Shown: positions 11,922 to 20,525 of the stretch, in pieces
Numbering within the stretch: the stretch's first letter is position 1
Layout of the letters: each line of letters starts with the position of its first letter
Notes under the pieces: model-generated
The model's input: only the letters and a program-made list of their open reading frames with translations
What the model was told of the DNA's origin: nothing
Database searches by the model: none
From: Fidelibacterota bacterium
GTDB lineage: Bacteria; Fidelibacterota; Marinisomatia; SCGC-AAA003-L08; D37C17
Assembly: GCA_030748955.1 (NCBI GenBank)
Contig: JASMKZ010000003.1
Coordinates: forward strand, 1 to 64,000
DNA: 64,000 bases
Reading direction: 5' to 3'
Translations under genes and position numbers: made by a program

Positions 11922-12655
11922 TAGTTTCCATTCAATCCATTAATTCCTATACTATCACTCGTGTGAAGTCCACATTCAGTTTTATCCGATTCCTTCCAAC
12001 GCCCAGAACGATCATCACCACCAGGACAAACAGGACTGGTGCACTGTTTACAGCCAATACTGGGATAGCTATTGTCATGTAGAGGGTTGTATGGTAGATT
12101 ATATTTTTTTATGTAGTTCCAAACTTCATCATGAGACCAGTTGATAAGAGGATTAATCTTAATTACTTCAAAACGGGATTCAAACTCAATAAGATCTGAT
12201 TGATTTCGAATCTTCGTCTGTTTCTTCCGAATACCGGTAATCCAAAAATTATATTTTTTCAGTGCATTTTTTAGTGGAATCACTTTTCTTATACTGCAAC
12301 AGCTATCTGGATTTTTTTTCCATAGTTTTTCACCATAGATTTCTGCCTGATTTTCAGGGGTTAATTCTGTTGAAAATCGTAAGAATTCAAATCCATATTT
12401 TTTCTGTAGTTTATCTCTTAGTTCATATGTTTGATCAAATAAAAAACCAGTATCAATATAAAATACAGAAATATCACGGGTTTCCCTCAATAGCATATCA
12501 AGTAGGACAATCCCTGGAGGACCAAACCCTGTTCCCATTACTATTTTATTAACTGGTAAGTTCTTCTTTATCCACCTCAATAAGGCTGCAGGATTATTCC
12601 TGCAACTATTTATTTCATTAGTTTGCACTTGATGAAATGCATGTTTAAGTTCCAT
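11921..12655 (-). CDS. cysH: Phosphoadenylyl/adenylyl-sulfate reductase family protein (APS-reductase-like)
   Basis: CCSIRK, GCKQCTSPV and ECGLH motifs. The track starts at 12673 with GTG, but ATG 12655 follows GGAGGAAGG, so the likely true start is 12655. Confidence 0.85.
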   Translation of the reverse strand: MELKHAFHQVQTNEINSCRNNPAALLRWIKKNLPVNKIVMGTGFGPPGIVLLDMLLRETRDISVFYIDTGFLFDQTYELRDKLQKKYGFEFLRFSTELTPENQAEIYGEKLWKKNPDSCCSIRKVIPLKNALKKYNFWITGIRKKQTKIRNQSDLIEFESRFEVIKINPLINWSHDEVWNYIKKYNLPYNPLHDNSYPSIGCKQCTSPVCPGGDDRSGRWKESDKTECGLHTSDSIGINGLNGN

Positions 12656-12740
12656 ATATTTTCCTTCCTCCACCCCTTTATAATTTTTCCCTTAATATAT
12701 TTATGAAATTGTTATCATATGATAGATCTTTGCATTTACT

Positions 12741-13850
12741 CTATGCATTAATGAATTCCGTTTCATCAACTTTCTTATTTTCTATCTTCATGGATTCGAT
12801 AATTTTCGCAGTCATCTCTGTAGTTGATAAAATATTATCTTCTATTTTGGCTACTTCTGCAGTGCGGTAACCCGATGCTAATACAGATTCTATTCCTGTT
12901 TTTACAGACTGAGCAGCATGAGAATGTTTACAAGTTATCTCCAATAGCATAGCAACAGAGGCAATCATAGCAATAGGGTTGGCAATATTTTGACCTGCAA
13001 TCTCCGGTGCAGTTCCGTGAACTGGCTCATATAGCGCGTACTTTTCACCCACTGATGCTGAAGGGAGCATCCCTAAACTACCTGTTATCATGGCCGTTAT
13101 ATCACTGAGAATATCACCAAACATATTTTGGGTAACAATTATGTCAAATTGTTTGGGATCACGCACTAACTGCATTGCCGCATTATCCACATACATTTCA
13201 TCCAGCATTACATCAGAGTAAGTCTTATGAACATCTGCAACTACATTTTTCCAGAATTGTGAACTCTCCAACACATTAGCTTTATGCACGGAGGTAACCT
13301 TACCGTCCCTTAGCCTGGCTAATTCAAAAGCCGTTTTTGCAATACGTTCAACTTCTGTGCGAGTATAACGTAGTGTATTCCAACCTTCATTATCATCTAT
13401 TCCCCGAGGGGATCCAAAGTAAATACCCCCAGTAAGTTCGCGAACAACCATGATATCTGCACCTTGGATCACTTCTGGTTTCAAAGATGATGCATCTACT
13501 AAGCTGGGATAGATAGTAGCTGGTCTCAAATTTGAATAAAGCTCTAGGGCTTCGCGGAGTTGCAATAATCCTTTTTCAGGCTTCTGATCCTGAGGAAGAC
13601 TGTCCCATTTTGGACCACCAACGGCACCTAAAAGTACTGCATCAGAATCTTTGCAGGCTGCTATCACCTCATCAGTAATTGGTGAACCAGATTCATCAAT
13701 GGATGAGCCACCTACTAAATAAGAATCGTATTGAAATGACAAATTATATTCTTGACCAACAGTTTCGAGTACTGACAGTGCAGATTTCATTACTTCAGGG
13801 CCAATTCCATCTCCGGGAAGTATAGATAGTTTATAGGATTCGGTCACCAT
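12741..13850 (-). CDS. leuB: 3-isopropylmalate dehydrogenase
   Basis: 369 aa; ILPGDGIGPEVM, VVRELTGGIYFG, HGTAPEIAGQNIANP. Confidence 0.95.
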   Translation of the reverse strand: MVTESYKLSILPGDGIGPEVMKSALSVLETVGQEYNLSFQYDSYLVGGSSIDESGSPITDEVIAACKDSDAVLLGAVGGPKWDSLPQDQKPEKGLLQLREALELYSNLRPATIYPSLVDASSLKPEVIQGADIMVVRELTGGIYFGSPRGIDDNEGWNTLRYTRTEVERIAKTAFELARLRDGKVTSVHKANVLESSQFWKNVVADVHKTYSDVMLDEMYVDNAAMQLVRDPKQFDIIVTQNMFGDILSDITAMITGSLGMLPSASVGEKYALYEPVHGTAPEIAGQNIANPIAMIASVAMLLEITCKHSHAAQSVKTGIESVLASGYRTAEVAKIEDNILSTTEMTAKIIESMKIENKKVDETEFINA

Positions 13851-14894
13851 TTATAGATTCTCCGGACGTAATTTGCGAAGTTGCTGTCCAGCAATCCACA
13901 TCTCCTGATTTTTCACTTCCTCTAATTCAACTTCTAAATTTTCTCGATAATCAATCTTTGAATTAGACTCTATAGATATTTTAGCTTCATTTCCATTGAG
14001 GACATTTTGATAACAGTCTTCAATAACCGGTTTTAAGGCTTTATGAAATTTCGGCGCCCAATCAAGTGCACCTCGTTGCGCTGTGGTTGAGCAATTTGCA
14101 TACATCCAATCCATTCCATTTTCTGAAACCAAAGGATATAAACTTTGTAATGCTTCCTCAATAGTTTCATTATATGCTTCAGAAGGTGAATGCCCATGTT
14201 CACGTAAAACCTCAAATTGAGCAAGAAATGCGCCTTGAAGCAACCCCATGAGCACACATCGCTCACCAGTGAGGTCACTGTGAACTTCTTTTTCAAATGT
14301 TGTCTCAAATAGGTGTCCAGATCCGATAGCAAACGCAGTAGCGATACAACGATCTCGAGCATTACCAGTATAATCCTGATGAACTGCAAATGATGAATTT
14401 ATACCTCTACCTGCTTGAAAGTGAGTTCGTACAGTTAATCCACTCCCCTTTGGTGCAACTAAGATAACATCAATATCTTCTGGGGGTTCAATTTTTGTTT
14501 GCTCATTAAAAACAATTCCAAATCCATGTGAAAAATACAATGCATTACCCGGAGACAAATTTTCCTTCACCGTTTGCCAAGCGTGTATTTGGCCTGCATC
14601 AGAAAGCAAGAATTGAATTATAGTTCCTCTTTTTACTGCTTCTTCTATTTCAAAAAGATTTTCACCAACTACCCAACCATCAGATAATGCTTTTTCCCAA
14701 CTACTACCTTTGCGAAGTCCCAAAATAACATTAAACCCCTGATCTCGCATATTAAGGCTTTGGCCACTTCCCTGTGGCCCATAACCCAAGATTGCAGTAA
14801 CTTCCTTAGCTAAGATATCTCTACACCTTTCGAGAGGATAATCGGACCTTTCTATTATGTCTTCTAAATAACCATTAATGTTAATCTTTTTCAT
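13851..14894 (-). CDS. ilvC: Ketol-acid reductoisomerase
   Basis: 347 aa; AILGYGPQGSGQSLNMRDQGFNVILGLRKGS, LSPGNALYFSHGFGI, DLTGERCVLMG. Confidence 0.92.
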   Translation of the reverse strand: MKKININGYLEDIIERSDYPLERCRDILAKEVTAILGYGPQGSGQSLNMRDQGFNVILGLRKGSSWEKALSDGWVVGENLFEIEEAVKRGTIIQFLLSDAGQIHAWQTVKENLSPGNALYFSHGFGIVFNEQTKIEPPEDIDVILVAPKGSGLTVRTHFQAGRGINSSFAVHQDYTGNARDRCIATAFAIGSGHLFETTFEKEVHSDLTGERCVLMGLLQGAFLAQFEVLREHGHSPSEAYNETIEEALQSLYPLVSENGMDWMYANCSTTAQRGALDWAPKFHKALKPVIEDCYQNVLNGNEAKISIESNSKIDYRENLEVELEEVKNQEMWIAGQQLRKLRPENL

Positions 14895-14906
14895 CTTTCC
14901 CCTTTC

Positions 14907-15473
14907 CTACGAGTTAAAATAGCTAATTATTTTTTTTTCAGCCCAATGGGCAGCATCTTCTTGACTTTCACTAACAATATTATCAGAATCTTGGGATACC
15001 CCAATTCGCATTGCTATTTTTCCTGTTCTCATGATCTCTTTGATGTTAAATTGACTCAAGTTTTCAATAAGTTCTGTTATAGCTTTTTCTTCTCCTGCAG
15101 CTTCTATAATTACAGAGCCTTTCCCCATATCTACAATTCGTGCACCATTGTTTTTAGTCACTTCACCAATGGAACTCCACTTTCCAGAACCAGCATGAAT
15201 TTTAATGAGAACATACTCTCTGTTAATACAGGGAAGACTTGTTATATCCTCAACGGAGATTACATTGACCAAATTTAATAAATTAAAATATATATTCCCG
15301 CGTTTGGTAGAATCTGGTTCATTTGCAACAATAGTCATCCTGCTGATTCCAGGCGTTTCACTAGATCCCACAACTAAACTTTCAATATTAAAGTTTCGCC
15401 GTCTAAACATACTTGATATACGGTTGAGTATACCCGGTTTGTCATCAACCAGGACCACGAGTGTTTGCTTCAT
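14907..15473 (-). CDS. ilvN: Acetolactate synthase small (regulatory) subunit
   Basis: 188 aa ACT-domain protein (VLVDDKPGILNRISSMFRRRNFNIESL) overlapping ilvB. Confidence 0.93.
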   Translation of the reverse strand: MKQTLVVLVDDKPGILNRISSMFRRRNFNIESLVVGSSETPGISRMTIVANEPDSTKRGNIYFNLLNLVNVISVEDITSLPCINREYVLIKIHAGSGKWSSIGEVTKNNGARIVDMGKGSVIIEAAGEEKAITELIENLSQFNIKEIMRTGKIAMRIGVSQDSDNIVSESQEDAAHWAEKKIISYFNS

Positions 15474-17224
15474 TTAACTGCCTCCTCTTTAACTTGTTTT
15501 AATATATCGGAATTATTGTTATATGGTCGGTATATCATCTGATGCAGATCTGCACCAGATGGAACCATTGGATATACCATATCATGCTGTTCTACAACAA
15601 ATTCTATAAGTGATGGGCCATTAACATGCTGTGCTTGTTTCATAGCTGGTAATATTTCATCTATATGGGTTACTCTTTGCCCTGAAAGACCATAGGCTTC
15701 AGAAACTTTTACATAATCAGGACTGGAAATTGGTGTTTCAGCATAACGGGCATCGTAGAACATTTGCTGCCATTGACGGACCATTCCAAGATAACCATTA
15801 TTTATAATTGCAATGTTTATATTTACATGCTCTTGAACGGCTGTGGCCAGTTCCATAATGGTCATTTGTATGCTTCCATCACCAACAATTATCCACACTT
15901 CCTTGTCTGAACCGTAAAAACTGGCGCCTATACCTGCAGGAAGGCTGAACCCCATTGTGCCAAGGCCTCCTGAGGTAATTAGCGTTCGAGGTTTTTCATG
16001 ATTAAAATACTGTGCTTCCAACATTTGGTGCTGTCCAACATCTGTAACTACAATGGCATCACCTTTGGTACCTTCCCATATCTTACGTATAACTTGTGCA
16101 CCCATCAGAGTTGTAGAACCTGTTTTGATTATGTCTCTTTGATGCGAATCCTGTTGCCAGATTGATATACTCTTAAGCCAACTCCTATGATTGTTTTCCC
16201 GAATTTGTGGATTTAGTGCTTTTAAAAATATTTTAACATCACAATGGACCGGCAGATCAACATGTACATTTTTATTAAATTCTGATAAATCAATATCGAT
16301 ATGGATTTTCTTGGAATGAGGGGAATAAGTCTTCAAATTACCTGTAACCCTATCATCAAATCTCATGCCACAGGCAATAATAAGATCGGCTTCCTGAATG
16401 GCTCGATTTACCCATGCTTCACCATGCATGCCCATCATACCTAAAACTAAAGGGTGGCTATCTGGAACACTCCCAATTCCAAGGAGTGTTGTTGCAATTG
16501 GAACCCCACTTTTTTCAGATAATTCAATAATTTCAGAAGAGGCGCCGGAAAGCAGTACGCCATGACCAGCAAAAATGATTGGTTTTTTTGCATCATCAAT
16601 CAGTTCAACTGCCGACTTAACTTGGTTTTCCAGTGGAGACTGTGGTAAATAATAACCAGGCAATTCAATTCTGGATGTGGGATATACGAATTCTATAGAT
16701 TCATTTTGAACATCTTTTGGTATGTCAATAAGAACAGGTCCAGGGCGCCCGGTTTTAGCTACATAAAATGCCTCATGAATCGTTGATGCCAATTCTCTAA
16801 TGTCCATAATCAGATAACTATGTTTTGTAATTGGCATGGCGATACCACTTATATCTATCTCCTGAAACGCATCAGAACCAATAACAGATCTTGAAACTTG
16901 ACCTGTTATACAGACAATAGGGGAAGAGTCCATCATAGCTGTGGCTAAGCCTGTAATCATATTTGTAGCGCCAGGTCCAGATGTCGCTATGGCTACCCCC
17001 ACTTTTCCACTGGCTCGAGCATATCCATCAGCCATATGTGTTGCTCCCTGTTCATGACGAGTAAGTACATGATGAATTTGATCTTTATATTTAGTGAGCG
17101 CATCATATGCCGGTAAAATGGCCCCGCCCGGATATCCAAATACAACAGACACTTTTTCTTGTAAAAGGCATTCCCAAATAATTTCTGCCCCAGTTAATAC
17201 TTTTTTTGAAGTAGAATTACCCAC
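15470..17224 (-). CDS. ilvB: Acetolactate synthase large subunit
   Basis: 584 aa ThDP enzyme; VFGYPGGAILPAYDAL, GPGATNMITGLATAMMDS, GDGSIQMTIMELATA. Confidence 0.95.
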   Translation of the reverse strand: MGNSTSKKVLTGAEIIWECLLQEKVSVVFGYPGGAILPAYDALTKYKDQIHHVLTRHEQGATHMADGYARASGKVGVAIATSGPGATNMITGLATAMMDSSPIVCITGQVSRSVIGSDAFQEIDISGIAMPITKHSYLIMDIRELASTIHEAFYVAKTGRPGPVLIDIPKDVQNESIEFVYPTSRIELPGYYLPQSPLENQVKSAVELIDDAKKPIIFAGHGVLLSGASSEIIELSEKSGVPIATTLLGIGSVPDSHPLVLGMMGMHGEAWVNRAIQEADLIIACGMRFDDRVTGNLKTYSPHSKKIHIDIDLSEFNKNVHVDLPVHCDVKIFLKALNPQIRENNHRSWLKSISIWQQDSHQRDIIKTGSTTLMGAQVIRKIWEGTKGDAIVVTDVGQHQMLEAQYFNHEKPRTLITSGGLGTMGFSLPAGIGASFYGSDKEVWIIVGDGSIQMTIMELATAVQEHVNINIAIINNGYLGMVRQWQQMFYDARYAETPISSPDYVKVSEAYGLSGQRVTHIDEILPAMKQAQHVNGPSLIEFVVEQHDMVYPMVPSGADLHQMIYRPYNNNSDILKQVKEEAVK

Positions 17225-18897
17225 TATTGAAGTACGGCTCCTGAATTTGCTGAAGTTACCATGCGAGTATAGCGTCCCAAATAGCCATGTTTAATTTTTT
17301 GCTTAAATGGTTTTAGATCTTTCATTCGTTTGCTAAACTCATTTTCGCTTATATTTAATTCGATTGTCCGATTAGGGATGTCGATTGATATCGAGTCACC
17401 TTCTTGAACGATAGCGATGGGACCTCCTGCAGCAGCTTCCGGTGAAATATGTCCCACACAGGCCCCCCGTGTCCCTCCAGAAAAACGTCCATCGGTAATA
17501 AGGGCGACAGAATCACCTAAACCCATGCCCATAATATTGCTGGTTGGAGCCAGCATTTCAGGCATGCCCGGTCCACCTTTAGGGCCCTCATATCGTATTA
17601 CAACTATATCACCTGGCTGAACCTTTTCACCTAGAATACCTTTTGCTGCATCTTCCTGGGATTCATAAATACGTGCAGGACCGGTATGGACTTTCATATT
17701 TTCACATACTGCCGCAGTTTTGACAACTGAACCCTGCGGGGCAATATTGCCAAAAAGAACTGCCAAGCCGCCCTCTTTTGAAAAAGGGTTATCTACAGAT
17801 CTAATAATTTCTGGTGAGAGATTCTTAGCCTCTGCAATTACTTCACCCAGATTAAAGCCCGAAACAGTTGGACGACTGAGATCTAACACATCTTGTTTAA
17901 CTGAAAGTTCTTTTAAGATAGCTGATATACCACCAGCATTATTCACATCTTCCATATGGACAAATTTAGTAGCTGGACTAACTTTGCAGAGATAAGGTGT
18001 CTTGCAACTAATTTCATTAAGGTCCGCTAAATCAAATTTGATTTTAGCTTCATTGGCCACAGCTAAAGTATGCAGAACAGTATTGCTACTGCCACCCATA
18101 GCCATATCAAGGGCAAAGGCATTTAGTATGGATTCCTTGGTGACAATATCACGTGGCTTTAAATCATCATGAATCAGACGAACAATCGCTTCACCTGCTT
18201 TTTTTACTAAATCTAATCTCTTGGGATCTACGGCTAAAATTGAACCATTTCCAGGCAACGCCATACCTAATACTTCTAACAGGCAATTCATGGAATTGGC
18301 GGTAAACATTCCAGAACATGACCCGCAAGTTGGGCAGGCATTTTCTTCGAGTTCTTTTAACTCATCCGCTTTAATTTTTCCAGCCTGATGTTGGCCAACC
18401 CCTTCAAATACAGAGATCAAGTCCACCTTTTTGCCGCTACTTGTTACCCCGGCTTTCATAGGTCCACCGGATACAAAAATAGTTGGGATATTTATGCGCA
18501 TTGCTGCCATAAGCATTCCAGGAACAATTTTATCACAATTAGATATACAAACTAGCCCATCAAGGCAATGGGCTTCAGCCACCGTTTCAATACTGTCAGC
18601 GATCAGCTCACGACTAGCCAATGAATAACGCATTCCGATATGACCCATGGCAATACCATCATCAACACCAATTGTATTGAATTCAAATGGTAGACCACCT
18701 GCTTCACGAATTGACTCTTTTGCGACTGTTCCAAATTTCTGAAGATGAACATGCCCAGGAATTAAATCAATATATGAATTGGCGACACCAATAAAAGGTA
18801 GGTCAAAATCTGAATCTTTACGAATAATTCCCGTTGCATGCAAAAGACTGCGGTGCGGTGCTCGTTCTATTCCTTTTTTTATTTGATCAGATCTCAT
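17224..18897 (-). CDS. ilvD: Dihydroxy-acid dehydratase
   Basis: 557 aa; [54 protein letters not shown]. Confidence 0.96.
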   Translation of the reverse strand: MRSDQIKKGIERAPHRSLLHATGIIRKDSDFDLPFIGVANSYIDLIPGHVHLQKFGTVAKESIREAGGLPFEFNTIGVDDGIAMGHIGMRYSLASRELIADSIETVAEAHCLDGLVCISNCDKIVPGMLMAAMRINIPTIFVSGGPMKAGVTSSGKKVDLISVFEGVGQHQAGKIKADELKELEENACPTCGSCSGMFTANSMNCLLEVLGMALPGNGSILAVDPKRLDLVKKAGEAIVRLIHDDLKPRDIVTKESILNAFALDMAMGGSSNTVLHTLAVANEAKIKFDLADLNEISCKTPYLCKVSPATKFVHMEDVNNAGGISAILKELSVKQDVLDLSRPTVSGFNLGEVIAEAKNLSPEIIRSVDNPFSKEGGLAVLFGNIAPQGSVVKTAAVCENMKVHTGPARIYESQEDAAKGILGEKVQPGDIVVIRYEGPKGGPGMPEMLAPTSNIMGMGLGDSVALITDGRFSGGTRGACVGHISPEAAAGGPIAIVQEGDSISIDIPNRTIELNISENEFSKRMKDLKPFKQKIKHGYLGRYTRMVTSANSGAVLQ

Positions 18898-18985
18898 TTA
18901 TCTCTACATAACTCATTCAATGACAAAAATACAGTATCTATCTAAGTCAGTGATTGCATCTTGAATCAGGTATTAATATTTATTG

Positions 18986-19060
18986 GGTGAAATGTGAGTT
19001 TCACCTTGCCTAACACCTGATTTAAATATGCTTCTAAATAATCAGGTGATCGGCAAGGTG
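18986..19060 (-). promoter_or_regulatory. Candidate BCAA attenuator: two overlapping hairpins upstream of ilvD
   Basis: Minus-strand RNA. Hairpin A: CACCTTGCC(19060-19052)+CACCTGATT(19048-19040) pairs with AATCAGGTG(19022-19014)+GGCAAGGTG(19010-19002). Hairpin B: GGTGAAA(19005-18999) pairs with TTTCACC(18992-18986). They share 19005-19002. A further ACCTGATT copy lies at 18971-18964. Confidence 0.7.
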
Positions 19061-19158
19061 ATCACTAGAATCAGTACGATTATAATAATCGAATACAAAC
19101 TAGGAGATAACAGACTTACATATTGCAATATATTAATATTTCGATTATCGTAATGCAT
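19042..19158 (-). CDS. Putative BCAA leader peptide (38 aa), ilvL-like
   Basis: ATG...TGA read on the minus strand: MHYDNRNINILQYVSLLSPSLYSIIIIVLILVITLPIT*. Ten consecutive Ile/Val/Leu codons; the stop lies inside hairpin A. Start codon choice uncertain; no strong SD seen. Confidence 0.65.
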   Translation of the reverse strand: MHYDNRNINILQYVSLLSPSLYSIIIIVLILVITLPIT

Positions 19159-19184
19159 GCTTTATATATATTATTTCCATTATC

Positions 19185-20345
19185 TTAAGAAGCAGCATGA
19201 ATAACTTCACCTACTCCCTGATTAAGGTTAAATTTAAATTTTTCTACATTAATCTTAGGCTCATGCCAAACACCATAATTCCCAGACATAATTAGTTTCT
19301 GAATATAGCTCTGAGTAAGTGCATCTGTAGAAATATTATCATAATATCTAATATCAATTTTGGCACCATTTCCTGTTATTGCACCTAATAATGCTGAAAG
19401 GAACGTTTGCCTATTTTCAGTATCAGTATTTATTTTACAGAAACCAGCCTCAATTAAACTCTCTATCTGGTCCCAGTCCGTACCTACGAATTCCTGCCAT
19501 TTTGTAATTACACCGTTGGTATTTTTTAACATTTTTAATTTATCAACAGCATATTCTACAATATTTGGATAAAGTGTTGATGCACCGTGAGCAACAAAAA
19601 CCAGCTCATCATTTATTTTATTTGCTAAACCAAGTAGTTCATGTGCAAGCGCAATATTCAGTTTAACTTTTTGACCGGGTTTCCCTTTATTAGGTCCATG
19701 CATCGTACCAATTGTTGGTGCTAACATAAGCACTCCAGTTTCATTCAAAAATTGCTCCAGTTCATCGGCGTTGGTATATGTTGAAAATTCAGACTTTGTA
19801 TCTTCATCTTCTTCACCTGCCAACACTCCCAATTCACCTTCTACTGATAATCCCAATGGGTGAGCCATATTGACAACCTCACGTGTTAGATCGATATTGT
19901 CTTTTAATGGCATGGCTCTTTTATTGATGTGGTCGGTAGAGTTATCAGCCATAACACTTGTTAAATATCTTATGGAAGATTGCAAAACTTTTCGACCCGG
20001 CTCTGTGATATAATCACCATGATCCAAATGAGTTGCTATCTTTACCGATGTTCGGTGTGCTTTTTTCTCAATATATCCGGAAAGTAGTTCTAATGCAAAA
20101 GTCTGATCACCATCACCAATATGTTTAAGAGCAGAGTTTGAAAATGCTAGCAATCCTGAAGATCCTAATAATTCGCAGGCTTTGATCACAGCATTTATTC
20201 CTTGAAATGTAGTTACATTAAAAGCTGGAACAGCATAACGTGTAGATTTTGAATTTCCCTTTTCACCCCTTTTTGCTTTCAACAATAAGGTATGGGCATT
20301 GACCATATTGTCAGGAAATTTTCTATCTTTATTTAATATTATCAT
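19185..20345 (-). CDS. fba: Class II fructose-bisphosphate aldolase
   Basis: 386 aa; YAVPAFNVTTFQGINAVI, KIATHLDHGD, VEGELGVLAGEED, FVAHGASTLYPNIV, CKINTDTENR. Confidence 0.92.
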   Translation of the reverse strand: MIILNKDRKFPDNMVNAHTLLLKAKRGEKGNSKSTRYAVPAFNVTTFQGINAVIKACELLGSSGLLAFSNSALKHIGDGDQTFALELLSGYIEKKAHRTSVKIATHLDHGDYITEPGRKVLQSSIRYLTSVMADNSTDHINKRAMPLKDNIDLTREVVNMAHPLGLSVEGELGVLAGEEDEDTKSEFSTYTNADELEQFLNETGVLMLAPTIGTMHGPNKGKPGQKVKLNIALAHELLGLANKINDELVFVAHGASTLYPNIVEYAVDKLKMLKNTNGVITKWQEFVGTDWDQIESLIEAGFCKINTDTENRQTFLSALLGAITGNGAKIDIRYYDNISTDALTQSYIQKLIMSGNYGVWHEPKINVEKFKFNLNQGVGEVIHAAS

Positions 20346-20525
20346 AATTGTAATTATATTGCACTTCTCTGCAATTAATTTACATATTATACATATATTA
20401 AAACAAGCATAATTTCGTTATCACAATATCATACTTCACAATATATATTAAAAGTATATTGTATATAAATACATATATTATGCAAATAGTTTGCATTTTT
20501 ATATATTATTTATTATGAGTTTATT

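Noticed and set aside
14033-14389. 118-aa minus-strand ORF within ilvC
   Set aside because: Alternative frame fully inside the confidently assigned ilvC.
19042-19158. T-box leader as an explanation for the ilvD upstream region
   Set aside because: No T-box motif (TGGNACCGCG-type) was seen; the BCAA codon run fits peptide-based attenuation better.
20480-20496. ATGCAAA-TAG-TTTGCAT palindrome with following T run (plus strand)
   Set aside because: Looks like a terminator for plus-strand transcription, but no plus-strand gene precedes it; in the minus direction there is no U tract. AT-rich chance palindrome is plausible.
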